Shown: positions 21,241-29,378 of the stretch, piece by piece
How positions within the stretch are numbered: position 1 is the first letter of the stretch
Layout of the letters: each line of letters starts with the position of its first letter
Assembly: GCF_004331345.1 (NCBI RefSeq)
Contig: NZ_SJJZ01000004.1
Span: 1 to 64,000, forward strand
DNA length: 64,000 nucleotides
DNA from: Kribbella soli
GTDB taxonomy: Bacteria; Actinomycetota; Actinomycetes; Propionibacteriales; Kribbellaceae
Reading direction: 5' to 3'
Translations under genes and position numbers: made by a program
The notes under the pieces: generated by a model
What the model saw: only the letters and a program-made list of their open reading frames with translations
Databases searched by the model: none
What the model was told of the DNA's origin: nothing

Positions 21241-21866
21241 TCCTGTTCCCGTTGGAGCCGCCCGTCGACATCGACCGGGACCAGGCCGCTCAAGAGGCGG
21301 CCAAGGAGCTGTCCAAGTCCGCGTACCGGGACTCCGGCTCGCTGATCGAGAGGGCCATCGGCAAGGTGGTGGACTGGATCGGAGACCTGCTGAACAGCCT
21401 CACCGGCTCCTCACCCAACGGCCACGCCGGTCTGACCATGCTGATCAGTCTGCTGGTCCTTGTCGTGGTTGTGGTGCTCTGGCGGTCCGGCGTACTGCGG
21501 ACCAGCCGTAGGGCGAAGGCCCAGGCCGTTTTCGACACCACCCGGCCGCACAGCGCCGCGGAGTACCGCGCACTGGCGGAGCGGGAGGCCGCGTCCGGGG
21601 ACTTCGCGTTGGCGATCCGCAGCCGCTTCCGGGCGTGCGTAGCGGAGCTGACCGAGCGGACCGTGCTGGACGAGCGGGCAGGACGTACGGCGTACGAAGT
21701 GGTTGCTGACGCGTCGCGAGCGGCGCCCGTACTGCGTGAGCCGCTGCAGCCGGCCGCACTGGTGTTCACGGAGGTTGTCTACGGCAACCGCCCGGGAACT
21801 CCGGAGCGGTACGCCGTTGTTGTGGCTGCTGACGACGCAGCGCGGACCGCACGGGTGGCTGCATGA
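21237..21866 (+). CDS. DUF4129 domain membrane protein
   Basis: The 209-residue protein starts at a GTG overlapping the upstream stop (GTGA). It has one transmembrane helix (LTMLISLLVLVVVVVLW) and a cytoplasmic C-terminal region (AAEYRALAEREAASGDFALAIRSRFRA) typical of DUF4129, which in other proteins lies next to transglutaminase domains. It belongs with MoxR and DUF58, a chaperone-like module thought to assemble a membrane or envelope complex. The molecular role is unknown. Confidence 0.85.
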   Translation: MILFPLEPPVDIDRDQAAQEAAKELSKSAYRDSGSLIERAIGKVVDWIGDLLNSLTGSSPNGHAGLTMLISLLVLVVVVVLWRSGVLRTSRRAKAQAVFDTTRPHSAAEYRALAEREAASGDFALAIRSRFRACVAELTERTVLDERAGRTAYEVVADASRAAPVLREPLQPAALVFTEVVYGNRPGTPERYAVVVAADDAARTARVAA

Positions 21867-23005
21867 GCACGTCTGTTGGGCGGAGCGTTGGCGAGAGCTG
21901 GCGTGCATTGCGGACACCGCTCCTCATCACTGGCTTCGTTGTGCTGGCAGCGATCGTTGTTCTGATCGCTACGTCCGCACGGACGTCAGGACAGTTCAGC
22001 CCGGACTCCACCGAGTCGACCGGGGCACGGGCGCTGGCAGCGTTGCTGGAGGACCACAACGTCGACGTACACGGCACGGAGTCGCTGAACGACGCCGTAC
22101 AAGCAGGAGGCGGCAGTACGCTCCTCATCGGCCCAGGCGGCTCGCTGGACGACGGAGACTGGCGGCGGATCGCACAGGCACAGTGGAGCCATATCATCCT
22201 GATCCGGCCCGGTAGCCGCGCTCTGGAGGCCCTTGCGCCCGGTGTGCGGCCGACCGGCAACTCTTTGGCCACCCGCAGCCGCCAGCCCGGCTGTGAGCTT
22301 CCAGCCGCGGTGAAGGCAGGCACGGTCACCGTCAACGGACCGACGTACTCCGCTCCCGAGGGAGCGACCACCTGTTACGGCGACGGCATCAACAACACCG
22401 TGGTCCGGCTGGAGGTCGGCGACCGGCTCGTCGACGTGATCGGTACGCCGGGGTCGTTCATGAACGCCCGGCTCGCCGACGACGGCAACGCGGCGTTGGC
22501 GCTCAACCTGCTCGGCACGCACCAGGATCTGACCTGGTACCTGCCGCAGTGGGAGTCGGACTACCCCGACTCTGATGGCGAGAGCAGCGCACAGCTGATC
22601 CCACCTGATGTCCGCTACATCGCCTGGGCGCTGGCGTTCGCCGTACTGGTGGTAGCGATCTGGCGCGGGCGGCGCCTCGGCCCTGTGGTGGCAGAGCGGC
22701 TGCCGGTGATCGTGCACGCGGCTGAGACGACTGAGGGCAGGGCGCGGCTCTACCGTCGCTCACGGGCCCGCGACCGCGCTGCGTCGGCACTGCGCGAGTC
22801 GGCGCTCGGCCAGTTGCACGAGGCGCACGGCATCCCGCGACGGGCCGATCCGTCGGCTGTGGTCGCGACTGTCGCCGCACGGACCGGCCGGGACCCAGCC
22901 ATGCTGTACGAGCTGCTCTACGGCCTGCCGCCGCTCACTGACGCCGCTCTGATGTCCTTGTCCCAGGAACTCGACGTACTGACGCAGGAGGTACGACACC
23001 CGTGA
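21863..23005 (+). CDS. DUF4350 domain membrane protein
   Basis: The 380-residue protein has an N-terminal helix (LLITGFVVLAAIVVLIA), an extracellular DUF4350 domain (STGARALAALLEDHNVDV, then LLIGPGGSLDDGDWRRIAQ) related to glutamine-amidotransferase-like folds, and a second helix (YIAWALAFAVLVVAIW) followed by a basic cytoplasmic tail. The ATG overlaps the preceding stop and the end overlaps moxR. It is a standard partner of DUF4129, MoxR and DUF58 genes. Its ligand is not known. Confidence 0.87.
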   Translation: MSTSVGRSVGESWRALRTPLLITGFVVLAAIVVLIATSARTSGQFSPDSTESTGARALAALLEDHNVDVHGTESLNDAVQAGGGSTLLIGPGGSLDDGDWRRIAQAQWSHIILIRPGSRALEALAPGVRPTGNSLATRSRQPGCELPAAVKAGTVTVNGPTYSAPEGATTCYGDGINNTVVRLEVGDRLVDVIGTPGSFMNARLADDGNAALALNLLGTHQDLTWYLPQWESDYPDSDGESSAQLIPPDVRYIAWALAFAVLVVAIWRGRRLGPVVAERLPVIVHAAETTEGRARLYRRSRARDRAASALRESALGQLHEAHGIPRRADPSAVVATVAARTGRDPAMLYELLYGLPPLTDAALMSLSQELDVLTQEVRHP

Positions 23006-23973
23006 CGACTACCGAGGTCACCGCGGACCAGGCCCGGCAGGCTCTGGTCGCGCTACGGACCGAGATCGGCAAGGCGGTGGTCGGCCAGGACACTGCTGTG
23101 ACCGCACTGGTACTCGCCCTGCTCTGCCGTGGCCACGTGCTGTTGGAGGGCGTCCCCGGTACGGCGAAGACGCTGATGGTGCGGGCGCTGTCGACGGCGA
23201 TGCGGCTGGACACCAAGCGCGTGCAGTTCACCCCTGACCTGATGCCGGGTGACGTGACCGGATCGCTGGTGTACGACGCGAAGACGAGCGAGTTCGAGTT
23301 CCGGCCGGGACCTGTGTTCACGAACATCCTGCTGGCGGACGAGATCAACCGGACGCCACCGAAGACGCAGGCGGCGTTGCTGGAGGCAATGGAGGAGCGA
23401 CAGGTCACTGTGGACGGCCAGCCGCGCAAGCTGCCGGTGCCGTTCGTCGTTGCCGCAACCCAGAACCCGATCGAGTACGAGGGCACGTATCCGCTGCCCG
23501 AGGCGCAGTTGGACCGGTTCCTGCTGAAGGTCACGCTGGACATCCCGCCACGCGACGCGGAGATCGCCGTACTCGCCCGGCACGCGCAGGGCTTCGATCC
23601 GCGGGACCTGGAGGCTGCTGGGTTGCGCCCGGTGGCCGGCCCGGAGGACCTGCTGGCCGGACAGAACGCCGTACGCCGGGTTGCGGTCCGGGAGGACGTT
23701 CTGGCCTACGTCGTCGACCTGTGCCGAGCCACACGCCAGTCGCCGTCGCTGCAACTGGGCGTCTCCCCTCGTGGTGCCACGGCGCTGATGGCGGTCTCCC
23801 GCGCGTGGGCGTGGCTGTCGGGCCGCGACTACGTCATCCCGGACGATGTGAAGGCGATGGCGCGTCCTTGCCTTCGGCATCGAGTACAGGTGCGGCCGGA
23901 GGCTGAGCTGGAGGGTGTCAGCGCGGACGCGGTGCTGGAGAGCGTACTCGCGACGGTGCCGGTGCCACGCTGA
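23002..23973 (+). CDS. MoxR family AAA+ ATPase
   Basis: The 323-residue cytoplasmic AAA+ chaperone has Walker A GVPGTAKTLMVRA, the Walker B motif in FTNILLADEINRTPPKTQAALLEAMEE (split across about residues 110-135) and the sensor segment VVAATQNPIEYEGTYPLPEAQLDRF. MoxR ATPases work with VWA-like DUF58 partners to mature or insert cofactors into protein complexes. The gene starts with GTG overlapping the DUF4350 stop, and its own stop overlaps the DUF58 start by one base. Confidence 0.95.
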   Translation: MTTTEVTADQARQALVALRTEIGKAVVGQDTAVTALVLALLCRGHVLLEGVPGTAKTLMVRALSTAMRLDTKRVQFTPDLMPGDVTGSLVYDAKTSEFEFRPGPVFTNILLADEINRTPPKTQAALLEAMEERQVTVDGQPRKLPVPFVVAATQNPIEYEGTYPLPEAQLDRFLLKVTLDIPPRDAEIAVLARHAQGFDPRDLEAAGLRPVAGPEDLLAGQNAVRRVAVREDVLAYVVDLCRATRQSPSLQLGVSPRGATALMAVSRAWAWLSGRDYVIPDDVKAMARPCLRHRVQVRPEAELEGVSADAVLESVLATVPVPR

Positions 23974-25265
23974 TGGTCCTGACTGGCCGAGCCGGCATTC
24001 TGGCTGCAGCTGGAGTGGTGTTTGTCGCTCTGGTGATGCCGTCGTGGGCCGGTGTCGGTGTGGTCGTTGCTGCGGTGCTGGTGGTGTGTCTGGTGGACAT
24101 CCTGCTGGCTGGATCGCCGCGTCGGCTGCAGTTCAGTCGGGAAGGCGACAACGCCGTACGGCTCGGTGAGCAGGCTGCGGTGAACCTGTTGATCACCAAC
24201 CCGGGACGGCGAGTGCGCGGGTTGCTGCGGGACGCGTGGCCGCCGTCTGCCGGCGTACTGGATCCGCCGCACAAGCTGGACCTGCCGTCGGGCGAGCGGC
24301 GTCGGCTGACGACACACCTGGTCCCGACGCGCCGGGGCGACCGGCACGCGTTCCGGGTGACTGTGCGGTCTATTGGCCCGTTGGGGTTCGCGGGGCGCCA
24401 GGGCTCGCATCAGGTCGCCTGGACGTTGCGGGCGCTGCCGCCGTTCAAGAGCCGGAAGCACTTGCCGTCACGGCTGGCCCGGCTGCGGGAGCTGGACGGG
24501 CGTACTGCGTTGCTGGTGCGCGGGCAGGGGACGGAGTTCGACTCGCTGCGGGACTACGTGCCGGGTGACGACGTACGGAGCATCGACTGGCGTGCGACGG
24601 CGCGGCGCGGGAACGTCGTACTGCGGACCTGGCGGCCGGAGCGGGACCGGCAGGTCGTGATCGTGATCGACTCCGGACGGCTGTCCGCGGGTCGCGTCGG
24701 GGATGCGCCACGGCTGGACCACGCGATGGACGCGGCGCTGCTGCTGGCCGCCTTGGCCACGCGCGCCGGGGACCGGGTCTCCTTGCTGGCTTGCGATTCC
24801 GCGGTACGGGCCGACGTACGGCGTCCGGCGCCGGAGGACGTGCTGCCGTCCTTCGTGAACGCCCTGGCGAACGTCGAGGCCGAGCTCGTGCAGACCGACT
24901 TCCGCATCGTCGTGTCACAGGTGCTGGAGCGTTTGGGCCAACGCTCCCTCGTCGTCCTCCTCACCGGCCTCGACCCGGCGGTGATCGAGGAGTCCCTGCT
25001 CCCCGTCATCGGCCCGCTGCTGCGGCGGCACGTCGTACTGCTGGCATCCGTGGCCGACCCGCGCCTGACCGAGCTCGAGGCCGCCCGCGGCGACCTGCTG
25101 GACGTGTACGGCGCCGCCTCGGCCGCCCGCACCCGCCTCGACCGGGACCGCCTGACCGCCACCCTCACGCGGGCCGGCGTCACCGTCGTCGACGAACCCC
25201 CGGACCACATCGCTCCCGCACTCGCCGACACCTACCTCGCGTTGAAGAAGGCCGGCCGGCTCTAG
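23973..25265 (+). CDS. DUF58 (VWA-like) domain protein, MoxR partner
   Basis: The 430-residue protein begins with two hydrophobic helices (to about residue 45), followed by the DUF58 signature GTEFDSLRDYVPGDDVRSIDW and RATARRGNVVLRTW, and a VWA-like core (VVIVIDSGRLSAG). It is the last gene of the five-gene operon. Its TAG stop lies inside a CTAG that also contains the stop of the convergent phosphotransferase gene, so there is no spacer at all. In many relatives a SpoIIM/DUF95 gene follows; here that gene is 13 kb away. Confidence 0.93.
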   Translation: MVLTGRAGILAAAGVVFVALVMPSWAGVGVVVAAVLVVCLVDILLAGSPRRLQFSREGDNAVRLGEQAAVNLLITNPGRRVRGLLRDAWPPSAGVLDPPHKLDLPSGERRRLTTHLVPTRRGDRHAFRVTVRSIGPLGFAGRQGSHQVAWTLRALPPFKSRKHLPSRLARLRELDGRTALLVRGQGTEFDSLRDYVPGDDVRSIDWRATARRGNVVLRTWRPERDRQVVIVIDSGRLSAGRVGDAPRLDHAMDAALLLAALATRAGDRVSLLACDSAVRADVRRPAPEDVLPSFVNALANVEAELVQTDFRIVVSQVLERLGQRSLVVLLTGLDPAVIEESLLPVIGPLLRRHVVLLASVADPRLTELEAARGDLLDVYGAASAARTRLDRDRLTATLTRAGVTVVDEPPDHIAPALADTYLALKKAGRL

Positions 25266-25957
25266 GCCAGCGCCGCCTCGAAAATGTCGCGGTTGGCGGT
25301 TGTGAAGGCGTGCTCGCGGTGGGACCAGGCGATGCGCTCGGCCGCTTCCGGACAGGGTCTCTGGGTCCAGAAGTCGACGTTCTGGAGTAGGCGGGACAAG
25401 ACGGCTGGAATCAGGCCGGGACGACTTGTCGAAGGTAGGTCGTAGCCGTCGGCCAGGACGCGGACCTGGTGGGCCTGGCGAGCGGGGTCGTTGTGTTTGG
25501 ACGCGATGCACCAGGTCCAGGCGGCGTACCCGAGGTCTTCCAGAGGATCGCCGGGGGCGGCCAGGTCGAGGTCGATCAGGGCTGCTGGCGGGTCGTCAGT
25601 GAAGACGAAGTTCGTGGGCGCGGGGTCGTGGTGACAGACGACCGGTCGGCCGGCGGTGAGCGGACTGTCGCGCGTGGCGTCGTGGAAGGCGCGGAGCAGT
25701 GCACCTGCGGCGGCGACTTGTTCGTCGGGCCAGCGTTGGTACCTGGACGGCACCCAACCCTCCACGTACGTGAGGATGTCGCGGCCGGTCTCGTCCTGGC
25801 CCAGGTACTTCGGGACAGCGGTGAAGCCGCGCTCGTCCAGGAGTCGCAGGAGGTCTGCCGTGAACGCGGAGCGATCCGACCCGGGGCGGCGTACCGTGTC
25901 GGCGACACGGACCACCCCGGGCGTCAGACGACCTCCGGTGAGCGGCTGCTCGGTCAC
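25262..25957 (-). CDS. Aminoglycoside phosphotransferase-family kinase
   Basis: The 231-residue protein has the APH/choline kinase fold. The catalytic loop reads VVCHHDPAPTNFVF (a HxDxxxxN variant) and the metal-binding segment AALIDLDLAAPGDPLEDLGYAAW. The N-terminal lobe is short for the family (typically 250-300 residues). I chose the GTG at 25957, which overlaps the stop of the SRPBCC-VOC gene (GTGA); the open frame further upstream is a shadow. The substrate is unknown. It is translated with the SRPBCC-VOC and ArsR genes as one unit. Confidence 0.82.
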   Translation of the reverse strand: MTEQPLTGGRLTPGVVRVADTVRRPGSDRSAFTADLLRLLDERGFTAVPKYLGQDETGRDILTYVEGWVPSRYQRWPDEQVAAAGALLRAFHDATRDSPLTAGRPVVCHHDPAPTNFVFTDDPPAALIDLDLAAPGDPLEDLGYAAWTWCIASKHNDPARQAHQVRVLADGYDLPSTSRPGLIPAVLSRLLQNVDFWTQRPCPEAAERIAWSHREHAFTTANRDIFEAALA

Positions 25958-26757
25958 GCCATCGTGGGGCGGGCCTGAGCGAACGTCCACGCGTGGCCCT
26001 CCAGGTCCTCGGCTTCGTAGCAACGGTACCCGTGCTGGTGGATGTCCGAGAGGATCTTCGCGCCGTTCTCCTGACTGTGCGCGAAATGAGCGTCGAGATC
26101 GTCGACGTACACCCAGACACCGTGGTCCAGCTGCGCGGTGCGCTTCTCCGTGAGCTTGAAGAGCAGGATCGCGCGGGCGCCGACCTGCAGCTCGATCCAG
26201 GACGGGTCCGTACCCTCGGCCGGGATCTTGTCCCACGAGTCCAGACCGAAGACCGTGTGCAGCCAGCGGGCCGCGGCGGCGGGATCCTCGTAGTACAAGG
26301 CGATCGCGAGCCGGTCCAGCTCGCGCGGTGTCCGTGCTGCGTGATCGCGCCGTTCGGCCCAGGCCGGGAGCCAATGGATGACGTTCGGCCAGAAGTAGAA
26401 GGCCTTCTCGCCACCGGGGACGAGCGACTGTACGACGGTCACGCGGGTGCCGCCGTCGTACGCCTCAAAGTCGATGCGGGTCTCGGTGTCGTCGACCGAA
26501 CTGCGATAGGCGAACAGCGCGCCCGGGGTCCAGTCGGTGATCTTGCCGAGCTCGAGGACATCGTCGGGCGGCGAGTACACCTCGAGGATGCGGCCGCCGA
26601 CGCCGGGCTCGATCTGCATCGCGGTGGCGCGGGCGGCGTCGAAGAAGTTGATCGGGCCGCGCACCCACCACAGATCGATCTCCTCGGTGAAGATCTCGAA
26701 CGCAGTTGCCGGATCAACGGCAACCTCGACCGATGCGGTCGCGGACGGTTCAGTCAT
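25954..26757 (-). CDS. SRPBCC (AHSA1-like) and VOC/glyoxalase fusion protein
   Basis: The 267-residue protein joins two small domains. Residues about 1-150 form an SRPBCC/Activator-of-Hsp90-like domain (ASVEVAVDPATAFEIFTEEIDLWW, then DDVLELGKITDWTPG). Residues about 155-267 form a VOC/glyoxalase-like domain (ALYYEDPAAAARWLHTVFGL, ILSDIHQHGYRCYEAEDLEG). Each is common alone beside ArsR regulators; the fusion is less usual. ATG 26757 overlaps the end of arsR by 8 bp. It is probably a ligand-binding or detoxifying protein, substrate unknown. Confidence 0.85.
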   Translation of the reverse strand: MTEPSATASVEVAVDPATAFEIFTEEIDLWWVRGPINFFDAARATAMQIEPGVGGRILEVYSPPDDVLELGKITDWTPGALFAYRSSVDDTETRIDFEAYDGGTRVTVVQSLVPGGEKAFYFWPNVIHWLPAWAERRDHAARTPRELDRLAIALYYEDPAAAARWLHTVFGLDSWDKIPAEGTDPSWIELQVGARAILLFKLTEKRTAQLDHGVWVYVDDLDAHFAHSQENGAKILSDIHQHGYRCYEAEDLEGHAWTFAQARPTMA

Positions 26758-27109
26758 CGGACTTCCCTTTCTGCTCGGCGTGACGGTTCTGTTCGGCGTG
26801 GCGTTTGAAGGAGCCCAGCTGGTCGCGCCAGTGCGCCTGGACCTGGTCGAGCCAGGCCTGGACCGCAACGACGGGCTCGGGGTTGAGGCGGAACACTCGG
26901 ACCCGGGCGTCGTCCGGGACGCGCTCGTCGGCGACCAGCCCGGCCTCGAGCAGGATCCGCAGGTGCCGGCTCATCGCCGGCGACGACGCACCGGTCGCCG
27001 CGGCCAGCTGCCCGGCCCGCTGCGGTCCTTCACCCAGCAACTGCACAACCTGCCGCCGCGTCGGATCAGCCAACACCTCGAAGAACCGATCCACCTGATC
27101 TTCCGCCAT
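26750..27109 (-). CDS. ArsR family transcriptional regulator
   Basis: The 119-residue winged-helix repressor begins FFEVLADPTRRQVVQLLGEG, with the recognition helix in GASSPAMSRHLRILLEAGLV. There is no Cys metal site, so this is the non-metal branch usually paired with SRPBCC proteins. The C terminus is a charged tail. No ribosome site precedes the ATG, and a plausible -10 lies so close that the mRNA may be leaderless. It is the first gene of arsR-SRPBCC/VOC-phosphotransferase. Confidence 0.92.
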   Translation of the reverse strand: MAEDQVDRFFEVLADPTRRQVVQLLGEGPQRAGQLAAATGASSPAMSRHLRILLEAGLVADERVPDDARVRVFRLNPEPVVAVQAWLDQVQAHWRDQLGSFKRHAEQNRHAEQKGKSDD

Positions 27110-27114
27110 ACCGC

Positions 27115-27145
27115 AATAGTTCTACTATTTGTTAACTATTGTCAA
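27115..27145 (-). promoter_or_regulatory. arsR promoter and operator
   Basis: The minus strand shows TTGACA (27145-27140), an 18-bp spacer and AACTAT (27121-27116), placing the start of transcription at or next to the arsR ATG. A perfect inverted repeat, AATAGT-TCT-ACTATT (27115-27129), covers the -10, and GTTAAC (27131-27136) sits beside it. This is the expected geometry for ArsR autorepression. Confidence 0.6.
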
Positions 27146-27181
27146 TGGGTGGAAGAACCTGGTGGCTGATTGGATTGCGGC

Positions 27182-27433
27182 ATGAGTGAGAGAGATGTCG
27201 AGAAGGACTACTCGGTCAGCGAGTTCGCCGCCAAGCTGCGGCGGTTGGCGGACGCGCTGGAGGCGGGCAAGCCGTTCCGGATCCAGGTCGCCGGTGAGCG
27301 GTTCACAGTGCCGGCGGGCGCGCGGATCAGCGTCGAGCACGAACGCGGGGAGGACGAGGAAGAGGTCGAGTTCCAACTGACCTGGGCGCTGGCCGACGCC
27401 GATCAGGAACCTGAGCAGGACGCCGAGGTCTGA
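27182..27433 (+). CDS. Amphi-Trp domain protein
   Basis: This small soluble protein has 83 residues from the ATG at 27182; a TTG 12 nt earlier is less likely. It contains the amphi-Trp domain: an N-terminal helix (YSVSEFAAKLRRLADALEAGKPF), a short beta hairpin and the closing strand EVEFQLTW, followed by an acidic tail. The domain is widespread in archaea and actinobacteria with no assigned function. It is divergent from arsR and convergent with the peptide ABC operon. Confidence 0.8.
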   Translation: MSERDVEKDYSVSEFAAKLRRLADALEAGKPFRIQVAGERFTVPAGARISVEHERGEDEEEVEFQLTWALADADQEPEQDAEV

Positions 27434-27441
27434 CTGGCGTG

Positions 27442-27477
27442 GTGACTGGAGACATGCAATAGCAGGTCTCCAGTCAC
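27442..27477. terminator. Bidirectional hairpin between amphi-Trp gene and dppF-like gene
   Basis: A perfect 12-bp stem (GTGACTGGAGAC / GTCTCCAGTCAC) with a 12-nt loop lies between convergent genes and touches the stop codon of the ATPase gene. Part of it belongs to a longer direct repeat shared with 34443-34488. Confidence 0.7.
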
Positions 27478-28430
27478 TATTTCCTGTCCCGACCCACCAG
27501 GTCGGCTACGTGGCACGAGACTTGGGGGTCCGTGGTGGCCGGGAGGACTTGCAGGGGTTGGGTCGTGCAGGCTTCGGTGCCTTTGCCTGCGGCCACCAGT
27601 TGGCAGCGGGGGTGGAAGCGGCAGCCGGTGGGGATGCGGGTCGGGTCCGGGGGTTCGCCGGTGAGGACGATGCGGTTCGGGGACTCGGGGAGAACACTCA
27701 GAAGCGCTTGCGTATAAGGGTGTTGCGGGTCCTTCAGGACATGCTCGGTGGGGCCGGACTCGACGATGCGGCCGAGGTACATGACGGCGATCCGGTCGGC
27801 GATGTTCCACGCCAGGCCGAGGTCGTGTGTGACGACGAGCGCGGACAGTCCGAGGTCGTCGCGCAGCCGGAGCAGGAGCGAGAGGATCTCGCCACGGACC
27901 GAGGCATCGAGGGACGCGACAGGCTCGTCGGCGATCAGCACCTTGGGATCGAGCGCGAGCGCGCCGGCGATCACGACGCGTTGACGCTGACCACCACTCA
28001 GCTCGTGCGGATAGCGCTGGAAGAAGCGTTCCGGCGGCCTCAGGCCGGCGCGCGCGAGGGCCGAGGACACCACGGCTTCCTCGTCGGGCAGGCCGTGGAT
28101 CCGGGGGCCTTCGGCAACCGCCTCGTAGACGGTGTGGCGCGGATTCAGTGATCCCATCGGGTCCTGGAGGACCAGTTGGACCTGGCGGCGGAAGGTCCGC
28201 AGCGAGCGGCCGGAGTAGCTCAGCGGCGTTCCGTCGTACGAGATCTTGCCGGACGTGGGACGTTCCAACCCGAGCAGCGTGCGCGCGAGCGTGGTCTTGC
28301 CGCAGCCCGACTCGCCGACCAGCGCGACGATCTCGCCGGCGCCGACCGACAGGTTCACGCCGTCGACGGCTCGCGCCCGGCGGCTGCCGCGGCCGGAGAA
28401 CTCGACGTGCAGATCAGTTGCCTCTAGCAA
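27477..28430 (-). CDS. Oligopeptide/dipeptide ABC transporter ATPase (DppF/OppF type)
   Basis: The 317-residue ATPase has Walker A GESGCGKTT, Q-loop VLQDPMGSLNP, signature LSGGQRQR, Walker B VLIADEP and the switch His in VVTHD. The C-terminal extension CRFHPRCQ is the Cys-containing motif of the Opp/Dpp ATPases. The start is TTG at 28430 with a GGGGAG ribosome site. It is last in the operon binding protein-permease-permease-ATPase-ATPase and pairs with the next upstream ATPase to power import. Confidence 0.93.
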   Translation of the reverse strand: MLEATDLHVEFSGRGSRRARAVDGVNLSVGAGEIVALVGESGCGKTTLARTLLGLERPTSGKISYDGTPLSYSGRSLRTFRRQVQLVLQDPMGSLNPRHTVYEAVAEGPRIHGLPDEEAVVSSALARAGLRPPERFFQRYPHELSGGQRQRVVIAGALALDPKVLIADEPVASLDASVRGEILSLLLRLRDDLGLSALVVTHDLGLAWNIADRIAVMYLGRIVESGPTEHVLKDPQHPYTQALLSVLPESPNRIVLTGEPPDPTRIPTGCRFHPRCQLVAAGKGTEACTTQPLQVLPATTDPQVSCHVADLVGRDRK

Positions 28431-28433
28431 GAG

Positions 28434-29378
28434 TCACTCCCCTACCAGGACGCAGGCGGCGGTCCGGTCAGTGCCGGACGCCCGCAGTTGTACGTCGGAC
28501 GTCGCACAGGACTCGAGTGCGACCGGGCAGCGCGGGTGGAACGCACAACCACCCGGCAACTGTTGTGGATCCGGCGGGTCGCCGGCCAGCCCGCGCGGGG
28601 CGAGCCGGGACGCAGGATCGCCGACGGTCGGGAACGCGGCCGCCAGCGCTTGACTGTACGGGTGCCGGAACTCCCCGGACGAAGGGCCGACCTCGACCAG
28701 CCGCCCGGCGTACATCACGGCCAGCCGGTCGCACACGTCGGCGAGGACCGACAGGTCGTGCGAGATCATCAGCAGCGAGATCCCGTGGTCCGCGATCAGC
28801 TGGCGGATCAGCGTCAGCACCTGCGCCTGCACCATCAGGTCGAGCGCGGTCGTCGGCTCGTCGGCGATGATCAACTGCGGCTCGCACGCCAGGGCCATGG
28901 CGATCATTACTCGTTGCCGTTGGCCACCACTCAGCTCGTGTGGATAGCTCCGTGCGCGCCAGGCCGGTAGACCGACCTGTGCCAGCAATTCTCGTACTCG
29001 CTTGGACGCGTCCGCGCCCGACGCCTGCCGGTGGACGAGCAGCGGTTCCGCGATCTGGTCGCCGATCCGCTGCACCGGGTTCAGACCGTGCTGCGCGCCC
29101 TGGAACACGATCGACGCCGATGACCACCGCACGGCGCGCAACCGGCCCCACTTCATCGCCAGCACATCCTCGCCGTCCAGCATCACCCGCCCGCCGACGA
29201 CAGCAGAGCGCGGAAGGAGCCGAAGCAGCGCGAGCGCGACCGAGGACTTCCCCGATCCCGACTCCCCCGCCAGCCCGAGCGCCTCGCCGGCCGCCAGCTC
29301 CAGGGAAACTCCCCGTACGGCGGGCACATCGGAGGACTCGAGCCGGTACGTCACGGTCAACTCATCGAGCTCAAGCAT
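28434..29378 (-). CDS. Oligopeptide/dipeptide ABC transporter ATPase (DppD/OppD type)
   Basis: The 314-residue ATPase has Walker A GESGSGKSS, signature LSGGQRQRVMIA, Walker B LIIADEPTTALD and the family-specific C-terminal Cys motif CAFHPRCP. ATG 29378 gives the expected MLELDELTVTYR start and overlaps the permease stop by 8 bp. The Q-loop region reads IVFQGAQHGLNPV, as in several actinobacterial peptide importers. Confidence 0.93.
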   Translation of the reverse strand: MLELDELTVTYRLESSDVPAVRGVSLELAAGEALGLAGESGSGKSSVALALLRLLPRSAVVGGRVMLDGEDVLAMKWGRLRAVRWSSASIVFQGAQHGLNPVQRIGDQIAEPLLVHRQASGADASKRVRELLAQVGLPAWRARSYPHELSGGQRQRVMIAMALACEPQLIIADEPTTALDLMVQAQVLTLIRQLIADHGISLLMISHDLSVLADVCDRLAVMYAGRLVEVGPSSGEFRHPYSQALAAAFPTVGDPASRLAPRGLAGDPPDPQQLPGGCAFHPRCPVALESCATSDVQLRASGTDRTAACVLVGE

